NCBI GenBank assembly: GCA_910587795.1
Contig: CAJUNH010000007.1
Coordinates: forward strand, 15,194-79,193
Source: an uncultured Christensenellaceae bacterium
Lineage (GTDB): Bacteria > Bacillota > Clostridia > Christensenellales > CAG-314
Reading direction: 5' to 3'
Length of the DNA stretch: 64,000 nucleotides
In this document: one piece after another, positions 17,950-27,932 of the stretch
Layout: each line of letters opens with the position of its first letter
How positions within the stretch are numbered: the first letter of the stretch is position 1
Notes under the pieces: model-generated
The model's input: only the letters and a program-made list of their open reading frames with translations
Told to the model about the DNA's origin: nothing
The model's database searches: none
Made by a program: the position numbers and the translations under genes

Positions 17950-19044
17950 ATGATTCAAATTGACGAACTGAAACAAAATATACGAGAAATGACTTTTAAG
18001 CTGCGTGGCGTAGGCGAAAGCTTAAATTTGCCTAAGCTTACGGCGGAGTTAGAGGAACTTAACGCTTTGCAGCATAAAGCCGATTTTTGGAACGACGTTA
18101 AAAATGCTCAGCAGGTAAGTCAGCGTGCAAAAAACATCGAGGATAAAATAAGCGGTTACAATAAGCTTAGCAAGCGATTGGACGACGTTACGGATCTTTT
18201 GGATATGTGCGGCGACGACGAGGCAATGCTGACGGAAACCGCGGACGAAGTGTCGGCTATTTCGCAAGAAGTAAACGAATTGCACATTGCAACGCTGCTG
18301 TCGGGCAAATACGACGTTAATAACGCTATTTTAACTCTCCATGCGGGCGCAGGCGGCACCGAGGCGCAGGACTGGGTGCAAATGCTTTACCGAATGTATA
18401 CCCGCTATGCCGAGCGCAGAGGCTACAAAATCGACGTGTTGGATTATCTTGACGGAGAAGAGGCGGGGATTAAGTCGGTTACTTTTCAGGTAAACGGCGC
18501 AAACGCTTACGGATATTTAAAGGCGGAAAAGGGCGTGCACCGTTTGGTGCGGATTTCGCCTTTCGATTCGGCAAAGCGGCGTCACACAAGCTTTGCTTCG
18601 TTGGAGGTTATGCCCGAACTTCCGCAGGATAATGATATCGTAATAGACGATAAGGACTTAAAGATTGACACTTTCCGCAGCAGCGGCGCGGGCGGACAGC
18701 ATATTAATAAAACGGAGTCCGCAATCCGTATAACGCATATTCCTACGGGCATAGTGGTATCCTGTCAAACGCAGCGCAGCCAAATGCAAAACCGCGATCA
18801 GGCAATGGCTATGCTACGCAGTAAATTAGCGGAACTTAAAGAACGCGAACAGATGGAAGAAGCGGCGTCTATTAAGGGCGAGGTAAAAAAGATAGAATGG
18901 GGCAGTCAAATCCGCAGTTACGTTTTTTGCCCTTATACTCTTGTAAAAGACCATCGCACCAACTTTGAAAACGCTAATATCGGCGACGTTATGGACGGTA
19001 ATATTCAGCCGTTTATAGAAGACTATTTGTCTAAGGCATTTTAA
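17950..19044 (+). CDS. prfB: peptide chain release factor 2
   Basis: A 364-residue class I release factor reading UAA and UGA. The discriminator tripeptide SPF is at 203-205 and the catalytic GGQ at 248-250 within GAGGQHINKTESA. The gene reads through as one frame: the autoregulatory +1 frameshift site seen near codon 25 of many prfB genes (in-frame UGA after CUU) is absent, while the length equals the full product. Directly downstream of secA; followed by a strong terminator. Confidence 0.95.
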   Translation: MIQIDELKQNIREMTFKLRGVGESLNLPKLTAELEELNALQHKADFWNDVKNAQQVSQRAKNIEDKISGYNKLSKRLDDVTDLLDMCGDDEAMLTETADEVSAISQEVNELHIATLLSGKYDVNNAILTLHAGAGGTEAQDWVQMLYRMYTRYAERRGYKIDVLDYLDGEEAGIKSVTFQVNGANAYGYLKAEKGVHRLVRISPFDSAKRRHTSFASLEVMPELPQDNDIVIDDKDLKIDTFRSSGAGGQHINKTESAIRITHIPTGIVVSCQTQRSQMQNRDQAMAMLRSKLAELKEREQMEEAASIKGEVKKIEWGSQIRSYVFCPYTLVKDHRTNFENANIGDVMDGNIQPFIEDYLSKAF

Positions 19045-19070
19045 TATTTTTTTTATTATTTAATTGACAG

Positions 19071-19106
19071 GCGCACGGAAAGCATTGGCTTTTCCGTGCG
19101 TTTTCC
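19071..19106 (+). terminator. Rho-independent terminator of the metK-prfB unit
   Basis: Stem GCGCACGGAAAGC/GCTTTTCCGTGCG (one mismatch region) with tail TTTTCCGTT, 26 nt after the prfB stop. Confidence 0.8.
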
Positions 19107-19277
19107 GTTATATATTTATTGTAAAATATCAGTCTAAAATATAATCTTGCCGCGCCGTCTTTTGTAACAAATAAATAGCATATTTGTAAACGTTTAAGAT
19201 TCGGTTGCAATTTTGCCGAAAAAAATGATGTTTTTTAACTTAAAATTAAAAAAAAATAAAAATTTTTAAAACAAGTA

Positions 19278-19306
19278 TTGACATTTGGATATAATTGCGT
19301 TACAAT
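19278..19306 (+). promoter_or_regulatory. sigma-A promoter of hsp20
   Basis: TTGACA at 19278-19283, 17-bp spacer, TACAAT at 19301-19306. Confidence 0.85.
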
Positions 19307-19307
19307 A

Positions 19308-19334
19308 TTAGCAGTCAATGAGCAACAGTGCTAA
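19308..19334 (+). promoter_or_regulatory. CIRCE-like HrcA operator
   Basis: Half-sites TTAGCAGTC and CAGTGCTAA separated by exactly 9 nt match the CIRCE consensus (TTAGCACTC, N9, GAGTGCTAA) at 16 of 18 positions. The element starts 2 nt after the -10 box and so covers the transcription start, the usual position for HrcA repression of class I heat-shock genes. Confidence 0.8.
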
Positions 19335-19445
19335 CAAACAAAATAATAGATTGCTAAAAACTGATATTTTTAACGCTTTATTAAGATGTTTTAGTATACA
19401 AAGGCTGTCCGTTGATAATAATTAATAAAAAAGGAGATAACAATT

Positions 19446-19847
19446 ATGAAAAACTATATTACAACACGCAGAAACAGCGATTTATTCGACGACGCATTCG
19501 AAAGCTTTTTCCGTCCTTTTTATATGGAGCAGGAAAGTACGTTTATGAAAACGGATATCAGCCAAACGGACAAGGACTATATTATGGAAGTAGAAATGCC
19601 CGGTTTTGACAAAAAAGATATCGAGCTTAAATTTGAAAGCGGCTACGTTACCATTTCCGCCAAAAAGCAAGCGGACGGCGAAACGAAATATATTCGCAGA
19701 GAACGCGCGGTATCTTGCTCGCGCAGTTACTATATGGGCGACGTAGACGAAAAACAAATCAAGGCTAAGTACGAGCATGGTGTTTTAACCGTTACGATTC
19801 CTAAGGAAAAACCCGAACAGGCTAAGCATTCCATCGTTATCGATTAG
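19446..19847 (+). CDS. small heat-shock protein, Hsp20/alpha-crystallin family
   Basis: A 133-residue ATP-independent holdase. A short N-terminal arm with FESFFRPFY is followed by the alpha-crystallin domain (about 37-128), including YIMEVEMPGFDKKDIEL and the late GVLTVTIPK motif. AAGGAGA precedes the ATG. The promoter carries a CIRCE-like operator, so HrcA control is likely; in most Bacillota CIRCE controls groE and dnaK rather than hsp20, which makes this placement noteworthy. Confidence 0.93.
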   Translation: MKNYITTRRNSDLFDDAFESFFRPFYMEQESTFMKTDISQTDKDYIMEVEMPGFDKKDIELKFESGYVTISAKKQADGETKYIRRERAVSCSRSYYMGDVDEKQIKAKYEHGVLTVTIPKEKPEQAKHSIVID

Positions 19848-20240
19848 CCGCAGTGTACTTGACATGTAGTTTTAGTTAAGCTTTGTGTGCATATAATTAA
19901 TTATATCGCATCACGAATAAAATTTACAAAAAACAACGCAACGGCTTTTATATGTGATACGAGGTAGTTAAAGCCGAAACAATTCGGTTAAACCCTGTTA
20001 ATTGCTTAATTCGTACACAAAATTGCATTTAAACAAAATTATTTAATTTTGATACGGTTTAATTAAACACAGTTGAGTTTCGGTCAATCTTATTAATCAT
20101 CTGGTTAATATAATTTTGACGCTGCTAACTAATAAACGCGATGCAAACCGTATTCAAAAAATTCAGCGCCGATAATTTTGGTAATAAATATTTTATAAGC
20201 GGTTGATATGCGCACAAAATCATAATGCCGATAAAAATAA

Positions 20241-20279
20241 AAAAAGTCTTTCTCTTGCGTATAGAGAAGGATTTTTTTT
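20241..20279 (+). terminator. Rho-independent terminator
   Basis: Stem CTTTCTCT/AGAGAAGG (one G-T pair) with a 7-nt loop and a run of eight T residues. Confidence 0.75.
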
Positions 20280-20463
20280 ATTAAACAGAAAAAAACGGAT
20301 AATTTTATAGTTTAATATTTATGTTTCACTTTATCTAAACTGCATTAAATATACGTTTGCATACTTTTAATGGATTTATTGATTTTTCGGTCTAAGAAGT
20401 TTAAATAATCTTTCAAGTCTGCTTAAAGCAACGAAAAGTATACTTTAAAAACGTTACCGAATA

Positions 20464-20492
20464 TTGCAATTTTAGCTGTAACTGTGTACAAT
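20464..20492 (+). promoter_or_regulatory. sigma-A promoter of the RND gene
   Basis: TTGCAA at 20464-20469, 17-bp spacer, TACAAT at 20487-20492, about 55 nt before the start codon. Confidence 0.6.
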
Positions 20493-20546
20493 AATAGTAA
20501 GGTGACAAGCTTAGTAATACAATAATAAATGTTTTAAGGGGCAACT

Positions 20547-23500
20547 ATGAATTCTCTAATTAAAACAACGATCAAAAGACCCGTAGCTATCTGCGTTTTG
20601 GTAGTTATCTTGCTGGCTGTCGGTGTGCTGTCGACTTTGGATATGTCGACAAATCTTCTGCCAAATATCAATATGCCTATGGTAGGTATTACTGCTATTT
20701 ATCCGGGCGCGGGCGCAAGCAGTGTTCAGGCAGACGTAACGGATAAATTGGAAAACGTTCTAAAAACCATTCCCGGCGTTACGGAACTAGACGCTCGATC
20801 TTACGATAACGTGTCGGTATGCGTGCTGACTTTTGATTACGGCACGGATATAGACAAAAAAATCGACGACATCGAAGACGTGTTTAAAACCGTAACGTTA
20901 CCGCAAGGCTGTAACGAACCGACTTTTACAAAAATAGATATGAACGGCACGGCTGCGGCTACTATATCCGTTTACAATAACGAGGGCGATGTGGAACTGC
21001 TTGCCGACGACGTAGACGTTCTTGCTACAAAGCTGCGCGCAATCGAGGGCGTAGGTTCGGTAAAGGTTATGGGACGTCCTACAAAGCAGATACAGATAAC
21101 CTCGCTGCAAGGTTTGGATATAACCGCGCTTGCCGTTGTGCAGGCGTTATCGCAGGAAAATTTAGATTTGCCCCTAGGCACTATTTTACAAAACGGCGCG
21201 GTTGTGTCTGTGCGTAACGCCAGCGACGCTACAAGTATGCTGCAGATAATGCAACTGCCCGTAACAATGGATTTGGGTACAGGCGTGTTGGGCAGTTTGT
21301 ATTCTTTAAAAACAGCGGTAAGCAAATACGCAACTTGTACGTTGGACGAATTTAACGATTATGTTAACAAAGCGCTGGATGCCCGTAGAGTTATAGAAGA
21401 AATCGAGGGTAAAACTTCTGCCGAGTTGGAGGAACAGCAGAATAACCTTGCAAGTATCAAGTCGCTTATGGCTCTTGTCAGGCAAAACAGCAGTCAAAGT
21501 TTGCGGCTTATGTGGCACACAATAGAAACAAACCTTGTACATAACGAGGAATTTATAAATATGAGCGACGACGACTTGCGCGCTTTGGCGGATAACGGCA
21601 ATACAGGCTTGTCGTACGACGTGTTAAAGTGGCTGCAGGACGGTGCGAAAGACGGCACGTTAAAAGACGATTGGTTTAAATTGGTCACTTTCCGCGAATG
21701 TATGGAAAACGCGGGCGGCGAAAACTTTAACGGCGACGATATAACCTACGATCATTTTGCTAATCTTTTTCAAAACGGGGGCAGCGTAGAGTACGCCGTC
21801 GAGGGAAACCCCGCGCAGCTGCAAACCGACGTTTATGAAGGCTTGGATTTGCTGCACTCCGCCTTTGACCACGGGCAATGCGGCGCGGACTGCGACCGAG
21901 ACGTCTTTACGCACGGCGAAGCGGCAGACGTGTGCGAATTTGCCGATTCCGTAAATACCGTTGCGTATCAGCAGATAATCGACGCTGTAAAGGAGGCGGA
22001 GAAAAATCCAAGCGAAGCAACCGACCCGATAATTACCGACGAACTGTTTGCGGCACTGTTTGTAAATTCCGCTCAAGGCGACGAATTTGCGGCGTTAATG
22101 TCTCCGCAGGTAATACACGTTATACGTTTGGACAACTTTAATGCCGAAGCCGACGGAAAGGAAAGCATAGTTGCCGTACTTACGGAAGTAAAAAAGGCGC
22201 ACGTGGATAGCTACGGTAACGCGGTTTACAAAAACGGCAAAACGGTAACGTTTGACGAAGATAACAATGCAGTCGTAATAATAAACGGAAAAAATTATAA
22301 AATCAACGGTTTCGGCAGGATTACAGACAGTGACGGAAACCTTGCGGACGAAAACGGTAATTTGCTTACTGTTACCGACGGACAAAAGGAAAGCAATTAC
22401 TATACGTACGGTAATTACCGCGTGTTCGACGATGCAGAATTGCTGTCGCTTTATAGCCGTTTAAGTTTGGACGAGGATACGTTCGGTATTGCGTTAACCG
22501 ACGACGTGGCGCGCTTTGTACGTATTACTGAGTTTGAGGAAAACGCATCCACGCTGATTGTCCCCGTCGCTTACGTAGGCAAGGTGCAATCGATTACCGC
22601 TTACGACGCATATTCGCTGTATAACGGCAAGCCTGCCGTAACGTTGGAAGTTTACGCCGTTGCCGACGCCAACACAACCGCGGTAGTAAATGCGGTTAAG
22701 GCGGCAATGGGGCAAGCAGAGCTAAAAGGCGAAATGAAGCTTTTAGACGACAAGGCGGAGTTTATCAACGACAGTATAATGAACGTACTCACGTCCATAA
22801 TCATAGGCGGAGTACTGGCAATTTTGGTAATTTATCTGTTTGTGGGTAAAATCCGTTCGTCGCTGGTAGTGTCCATTACTATGCCGTTATCGGTGCTGGC
22901 TGCACTTTTGGGATTGTGGGCAATGGGCATATCCTTAAATATGGTTTCGCTGGGCGGTCTTGCCGTTGGAATAGGTATGTTGGTAGATAACAGCATAGTG
23001 GTACTTGAAAGCATTACAAAACGCCGCGATAGAGGCGAAAGCGTGTTTGACAGCTGTCTTAACGGCACAAGGGAAGTGGCGGGATCTCTGCTTGCTTCCA
23101 CGCTTACGAATATATGCGTATTTTTCCCCATTTTGTTTGCGCAGGGTCTTACCAGAGAAATATTTTACGATTTGGTATGGGCGGTATTGTTTTCCATAGT
23201 GATGTCGTTAATTGTGGCGGTTACGGTAATCCCGTCGCTGTATCACCTTGTATACGCACATTCGCCCCGTCCGCGTTACCGTAAAGATAAAAACGGCAAT
23301 AAGGTGCTGACAGGCACGTTTGAGGACGGCGAACCTCGCGGCAAAACCAAACCTCTATATGACGAAAGTGCGGTGACTGCGGATAACGCGAAAAAAGTTT
23401 CATCCGTTGAAACCGAGGATAAAACCGTACCTGCGGTTGCTGCCGACTGCGCTCCGAATAAAGAGGGTAAACAAAGAAAAAACAATAAAAAAGTCAAAAA

Positions 23501-25265
23501 GCCCGTCGACAGAGCGGAGCGCAAACGCAGTATTCTTTACCGTATGGAAAACGGCTACGGCGCGTTGTTAACCAAAGTTTTAAGCAGACGTATACTTGTG
23601 TGCGTGCTTGCATTGGTAATTTTCGGCGCAAGCGTAGGGCTTGTGTTTACTACGGGTACGGACTTTTTGCCCAGCGTGGACAAAGGGGTAATAGAGGTTA
23701 ATTTGCGTTTTAACGGAGCGGCGACGCTGGAAGAAGCGGATAGGGCTACCGCAGCCGCGGCTGCTGCGATAACGGAAGAATATACCGACGGCGAAGACAG
23801 CAAGTTGGAGTACGTTTCGTACACGGTAGGCAAGCAGGGTATGCTGCCGCTAAACGTTACGGGCGTAATAAGGATAAAAACGGATTTAAGTAAACTTGAT
23901 ACAAAAAAGACGGTTAACGATATCCGTCAACTGTTAAAAACAAAGAAAATTGCGGCAACCAACATTACCGTTGCGGAAATAGACGGAGTGGTAGCCGAAC
24001 TTACCGGCGAAATGGCGGGACAGTCGGTAACGCTTTTGGCGGACAATATGGAAAGCCTTGCCGCTGCCGCAAGCGCAATAGCGGAAAGACTGCAAGATGT
24101 GGACGGAATAGCTTCGGTTACGGATAACACTCCTCAGGAAAACGACGAAATATCTTTGGTTTTTGACAAGGACGAATGCGCACGCCGCGGCGTAGACTAC
24201 CAAAACGCAGTTTTGATGCTGCGAGTGGGTATGTCGGGGTATACCGCTGCAACCGTTACGGTAGATAACGAAAGCAGAGCGGTAAACGTGATATTCGACG
24301 ACATAACGAAGGATACTATCGAACAACTGCTAAACGTGGCGGTAGGGTTCGATGATGACGGCGCGATTAAAATTGCCGATGTACTTAAACGTACGGAGGA
24401 CGGCGAATTGTATTCGGTAAACAAAGCCGCTGCAAATATCAATAAACTGAACGGAAAATTTGTTACCACAATCGACATAGAAAGTTACAATGTGGATATG
24501 GGTACCGTATCGAGCCGTACGGAAAAGGTTGTTAATGAAGTGCTTGCAGATTATCCCGACGTAGTTTATCAGGAAGGCGGTGTGGCGCATTATTTAAGCG
24601 ACGCAATGGCCGGACTCGTTATTTCGCTTATTGCCGCATTTCTTCTGTTGTACGGTGTAATGGCTTGTCAGTTCGAGTCGCTTATTAAGCCGCTGATAGT
24701 AATAGCGTCTATTCCGTTTAGCTTTACGGGCGGTTTTTTGGCTTTGGTAATTAGCGGAACGACGCTCAACGTCGTGTCGTTTGTGGGCATAATAATGCTC
24801 ATGGGCGTAATAGTAAACGGTGCGATTGTTATGATTGACAAAATCGACCAACTGATTAAAGAAGGAAAAACTCCCATAGAGGCGGTAACAGAGGGCTGTA
24901 AATCACGTTTGCGCCCCATATTGATGACGACGCTCACCACAATTCTTGCGCTGATTCCCCTTGCGTTGGGCTTGGGGCGCGGCGGCGAATTAATGCAGCC
25001 TATGGGCATAGTAGTTATAGGCGGGCTGCTGTTGGGAACGCTTGTAACGTTAGTGCTGATTCCGTGTTTTTATTGCATTGTAAAACGCGTAAAATTTGCA
25101 CCAGTCGAAAAGAACGGTCCAAATGGCGGAAGCGGAACGGCGGAATTGCCTGACAATAACGGAACGGATTCGGCGTCCGGTATGTCCGTATCGGCTGACG
25201 GCAGCGCGGTTACGACTACGGACGTAAGCGCGGAGGAAACAGTGCAGGACGGACTGCTCTCATAA
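20547..25265 (+). CDS. RND-family (AcrB/SwrC-like) exporter with large extracytoplasmic insert
   Basis: A 1572-residue proton-driven exporter; relatives in Gram-positive bacteria are about 1000-1100 residues. The N-terminal helix and start NSLIKTTIKRPVAICV are typical, as are the porter segments (32-235), the helices from about 744 (including VSLGGLAVGIGMLVDNSIVV) and the second half beginning near residue 999. Two additions explain the size. One is an acidic stretch at about 240-735 in the first extracytoplasmic loop, roughly 400 residues longer than usual. The other is a ~95-residue charged cytosolic linker (about 905-999) rich in Lys. A low-complexity Ser/Thr/Gly/Asp tail ends the protein. 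No membrane-fusion partner gene is adjacent. Substrate is unknown. Confidence 0.9.
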   Translation: MNSLIKTTIKRPVAICVLVVILLAVGVLSTLDMSTNLLPNINMPMVGITAIYPGAGASSVQADVTDKLENVLKTIPGVTELDARSYDNVSVCVLTFDYGTDIDKKIDDIEDVFKTVTLPQGCNEPTFTKIDMNGTAAATISVYNNEGDVELLADDVDVLATKLRAIEGVGSVKVMGRPTKQIQITSLQGLDITALAVVQALSQENLDLPLGTILQNGAVVSVRNASDATSMLQIMQLPVTMDLGTGVLGSLYSLKTAVSKYATCTLDEFNDYVNKALDARRVIEEIEGKTSAELEEQQNNLASIKSLMALVRQNSSQSLRLMWHTIETNLVHNEEFINMSDDDLRALADNGNTGLSYDVLKWLQDGAKDGTLKDDWFKLVTFRECMENAGGENFNGDDITYDHFANLFQNGGSVEYAVEGNPAQLQTDVYEGLDLLHSAFDHGQCGADCDRDVFTHGEAADVCEFADSVNTVAYQQIIDAVKEAEKNPSEATDPIITDELFAALFVNSAQGDEFAALMSPQVIHVIRLDNFNAEADGKESIVAVLTEVKKAHVDSYGNAVYKNGKTVTFDEDNNAVVIINGKNYKINGFGRITDSDGNLADENGNLLTVTDGQKESNYYTYGNYRVFDDAELLSLYSRLSLDEDTFGIALTDDVARFVRITEFEENASTLIVPVAYVGKVQSITAYDAYSLYNGKPAVTLEVYAVADANTTAVVNAVKAAMGQAELKGEMKLLDDKAEFINDSIMNVLTSIIIGGVLAILVIYLFVGKIRSSLVVSITMPLSVLAALLGLWAMGISLNMVSLGGLAVGIGMLVDNSIVVLESITKRRDRGESVFDSCLNGTREVAGSLLASTLTNICVFFPILFAQGLTREIFYDLVWAVLFSIVMSLIVAVTVIPSLYHLVYAHSPRPRYRKDKNGNKVLTGTFEDGEPRGKTKPLYDESAVTADNAKKVSSVETEDKTVPAVAADCAPNKEGKQRKNNKKVKKPVDRAERKRSILYRMENGYGALLTKVLSRRILVCVLALVIFGASVGLVFTTGTDFLPSVDKGVIEVNLRFNGAATLEEADRATAAAAAAITEEYTDGEDSKLEYVSYTVGKQGMLPLNVTGVIRIKTDLSKLDTKKTVNDIRQLLKTKKIAATNITVAEIDGVVAELTGEMAGQSVTLLADNMESLAAAASAIAERLQDVDGIASVTDNTPQENDEISLVFDKDECARRGVDYQNAVLMLRVGMSGYTAATVTVDNESRAVNVIFDDITKDTIEQLLNVAVGFDDDGAIKIADVLKRTEDGELYSVNKAAANINKLNGKFVTTIDIESYNVDMGTVSSRTEKVVNEVLADYPDVVYQEGGVAHYLSDAMAGLVISLIAAFLLLYGVMACQFESLIKPLIVIASIPFSFTGGFLALVISGTTLNVVSFVGIIMLMGVIVNGAIVMIDKIDQLIKEGKTPIEAVTEGCKSRLRPILMTTLTTILALIPLALGLGRGGELMQPMGIVVIGGLLLGTLVTLVLIPCFYCIVKRVKFAPVEKNGPNGGSGTAELPDNNGTDSASGMSVSADGSAVTTTDVSAEETVQDGLLS

Positions 25266-25275
25266 TTGTAAAAAG

Positions 25276-25308
25276 AATTGCGGCGTTATAAGCCGCAATT
25301 TTTTTTTC
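25276..25308 (+). terminator. Rho-independent terminator of the RND gene
   Basis: Perfect stem AATTGCGGC/GCCGCAATT followed by nine T residues, 11 nt after the stop. Confidence 0.9.
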
Positions 25309-25318
25309 TTATAAAGTA

Positions 25319-25347
25319 TTGAAATTGTAATAAATATGTTGTATACT
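25319..25347 (+). promoter_or_regulatory. sigma-A promoter of the GH13 gene
   Basis: TTGAAA at 25319-25324, 17-bp spacer, TATACT at 25342-25347. Confidence 0.7.
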
Positions 25348-25484
25348 AAATAATCGCGACGGATTTTTTGCTTTAAACGTGTTTTAGATACGGATTTGAA
25401 AGCATAACCGTACGGAAATGTGCCGATATTTTACGGGTTCTAATTTTCTACGGATATACGTCAGCATTATTAAGAGGTGTATTT

Positions 25485-27035
25485 ATGAACAAAGTGCCAA
25501 GTTGGCTTAACGACGCGATTTTTTACGAAATTTATCCGCAGAGCTTTTACGATACAAACGGAGACGGTATCGGCGATATAAACGGTATTATCGCTAAGCT
25601 GGATTATATTAAAGATACGGGTTTTAACGCCTTGTGGCTTAATCCGTGTTTTGAGTCTCCGTTTAAGGACGCGGGCTACGACGTTGCAGACTACTACAAG
25701 GTTGCCGCGCGTTACGGAAAAAACGATGATTTGTACCGTCTGTTTGACGAAGCGCACAAACGCGGCATCCGCATATTGTTAGACCTTGTGCCCGGACATA
25801 CGTCTAATGAATGTAAGTGGTTTAAACAAAGCTGTCTGCCCGAAAAAAACGAGTACAGCGACCGCTATATTTGGACCGACTGCGTATGGGAACGTCCTCC
25901 GCAATATCCTCTTGTGGCGGGCGACGCCGACCGCGACGGCTGTTATATGTTAAACTTCTTTTTATCTCAGCCCGCGCTGAACTTCGGTTTTAACAAGATA
26001 ACTCATCCTGCATGGCAGATATCTTACACCGACAAACGCGTTAAAGGAACTTTTGACGAAATGCTTAACGTAATGCGTTTTTGGCTGGATCACGGCTGTG
26101 ACGGTTTTCGGGTGGATATGGCGGACAGCCTTGTAAAAAACGACGAAGATAAAACGGCGACGGCTTCCCTGTGGCGCAGAGCGCGCGCAATGTTTGACGC
26201 CGACTACCCCGAAGCGGTGCTTGTATCCGAGTGGTGTAACGCTCCGCGCTCGATTAATATGGCAGGTTTCCATTGCGACTTTATGTTGGACCATCACGGA
26301 AAACTGCTGCATTACGCAACGCGCCAAATGGACGAAAATGGCGTAAACCGCAGTTATTTTTGCAAGACGGCGCACGTTTCGGCAAAAGATATGCTCAGTA
26401 AATATATTGCCGAACTGACCGAAACTAAGGACAACGGTTACATAAGCATAATCAGCGGCAATCACGATACTCCCCGCGTAGCATATACTTTAAACGGACA
26501 GGAACTCAAACTGTTTTACGTGTTTTTGCTTACAATGCCGGGCGCGCCGTTTGTTTACTACGGCGACGAAATCGGCATGCGTTATCTTCCTCAAATTTCC
26601 AAAGAGGGCGGATACCAGCGCACGGGCAGCCGTACGCCTATGCAATGGGACGGTAAGGCGAAAAATTCGGGATTTTCCTCTGCGGATGCGGATAAGCTGT
26701 ATCTTGACGTCGACCGTTCTAACGACGCGCCCTGCGTAAACGATCAAATTGATTCTGCTTCCTCGCTGTTACATCTCGTTAAGTCGTTAAACGTTCTTCG
26801 GCATTCCAATCCCGAGTTGCAAGCTTCGGCGGATTTTGAGGTGCTGCAACTGACGGACGACGGCGTATTGTGCTACAAAAGAGGCGGTAATATTGCAGTT
26901 GCCTTTAATCCTACGGACGGGCAGCGCGTATTAAATACGGACGTGGGGGAAGTTCTGCTTCAAGTAAACACGTTTAGCCGTAAAGACGGACATACCGTGC
27001 TTGCTCCGCAAACTGCGATAGTGTTTAAACTGTAG
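25485..27035 (+). CDS. GH13 alpha-glucosidase/alpha-amylase family enzyme
   Basis: A 516-residue cytosolic (no signal peptide) TIM-barrel glycoside hydrolase. It begins with FYEIYPQSFYDTNGDGIGDI, typical of oligo-1,6-glucosidase and related GH13 enzymes. The nucleophile Asp is in GFRVDMAD (about 208-215), the acid/base Glu in VLVSEW (about 246-251), and the transition-state Asp in GNHDTPR (about 325-331). It probably hydrolyses short alpha-glucosides released from starch or imported as maltodextrin/isomaltose. Its own promoter precedes it and AGAGGTG lies before the ATG; a HAD hydrolase gene follows after 47 nt. Confidence 0.9.
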   Translation: MNKVPSWLNDAIFYEIYPQSFYDTNGDGIGDINGIIAKLDYIKDTGFNALWLNPCFESPFKDAGYDVADYYKVAARYGKNDDLYRLFDEAHKRGIRILLDLVPGHTSNECKWFKQSCLPEKNEYSDRYIWTDCVWERPPQYPLVAGDADRDGCYMLNFFLSQPALNFGFNKITHPAWQISYTDKRVKGTFDEMLNVMRFWLDHGCDGFRVDMADSLVKNDEDKTATASLWRRARAMFDADYPEAVLVSEWCNAPRSINMAGFHCDFMLDHHGKLLHYATRQMDENGVNRSYFCKTAHVSAKDMLSKYIAELTETKDNGYISIISGNHDTPRVAYTLNGQELKLFYVFLLTMPGAPFVYYGDEIGMRYLPQISKEGGYQRTGSRTPMQWDGKAKNSGFSSADADKLYLDVDRSNDAPCVNDQIDSASSLLHLVKSLNVLRHSNPELQASADFEVLQLTDDGVLCYKRGGNIAVAFNPTDGQRVLNTDVGEVLLQVNTFSRKDGHTVLAPQTAIVFKL

Positions 27036-27082
27036 TTGATAGTTGTTTTAATAGAATGTAAATTTTATAACGGGAGGTTTTT

Positions 27083-27925
27083 ATGAGTAAACCCATAGTG
27101 GCTTTAATATACGACTTTGACAATACTCTGTCTACGCGCGATATGCAGGAATTTACCTTTATCCCCGCGTTGGGTATGAAAGCGGCGGAGTTTTGGGCAA
27201 AGACGGACGAACTTGCACATCAAGCGCAGATGGACCATATTTTAGCGTACATGTATCTTATGGCAAGGGAAGCAAAGGATAAAAAAATATCTCTTTCCCG
27301 CGAGTCTCTCCGCGAAATGGGCAAAGGCGTGCAGTTTTTTAAAGGCGTACGCGAATGGTTTAAACGCATAAACGCTTACGGCGATAGTTTGGGATTGGAA
27401 GTGCGCCATTATATATTGTCTTGCGGACTTAAACCTATGGTGGAAGGCTGCGATATTGCCGACGAGTTTTACAATATTTTTGCGTGCGATTATCTTTACG
27501 ATGATAACGACGAGCCTTTGTGGCCGAGCATTGCAATCAACTACACAAGCAAAACGCAGTTTTTATACCGTATAAACAAGGGTGTTGAGGATTTGGGCGA
27601 GGACGCAAAACTTAATATGTATATGTCCCGCGACGAAAGAGTCGTTCCGTTTGATCAAATGGTGTACATAGGCGACGGACTTACCGACGTACCCAGTATG
27701 AAGTTGGTTCGCCAGCGCGGCGGCTACGCAATAGGCGTTTATAAAAAGCCTACCGATTCTACTTACCTTGTCAATCAAAACCGCGTAGACTTTTATCTTA
27801 AATGCGATTATACCGACGGCAGCGGAATAGATACCGCAATGAAAGCGATATTCGGTCAAATCGCAGCAAAGTTAAATATCAAAACGCTGTCGGCGGCTTC
27901 GTATAAATCCGCAGAAACAAAATAA
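27083..27925 (+). CDS. HAD-superfamily hydrolase
   Basis: A 280-residue cytosolic phosphohydrolase. Motif I is DFDNTLS at 11-17 with the nucleophile Asp11 and acid/base Asp13, and motif IV is GDGLTDVPS at about 196-204. Between them is a helical cap (about 30-110). The overall pattern resembles phosphoserine phosphatase-like haloacid dehalogenase enzymes, but substrate is not predictable. CGGGAGG precedes the ATG. It may be cotranscribed with the GH13 gene and act on a sugar phosphate, which is inference from context only. Confidence 0.85.
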   Translation: MSKPIVALIYDFDNTLSTRDMQEFTFIPALGMKAAEFWAKTDELAHQAQMDHILAYMYLMAREAKDKKISLSRESLREMGKGVQFFKGVREWFKRINAYGDSLGLEVRHYILSCGLKPMVEGCDIADEFYNIFACDYLYDDNDEPLWPSIAINYTSKTQFLYRINKGVEDLGEDAKLNMYMSRDERVVPFDQMVYIGDGLTDVPSMKLVRQRGGYAIGVYKKPTDSTYLVNQNRVDFYLKCDYTDGSGIDTAMKAIFGQIAAKLNIKTLSAASYKSAETK

Positions 27926-27932
27926 TAAACGT

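Larger units (their letters stand above)
19848..20546. other. 700-base AT-rich intergenic region
   Basis: No coding signal. It contains a strong terminator at 20241-20279, almost 390 nt after hsp20, and a promoter for the RND gene near its right end. Whether the 19856-20240 stretch is a long hsp20 3' UTR or an unrecognised RNA cannot be decided by eye. Confidence 0.5.

Noticed and set aside
23276..24130. Several minus-strand frames within the RND gene
   Set aside because: They are Ser/Val/Ala-rich mirror frames caused by codon bias; no ribosome sites and no family resemblance.
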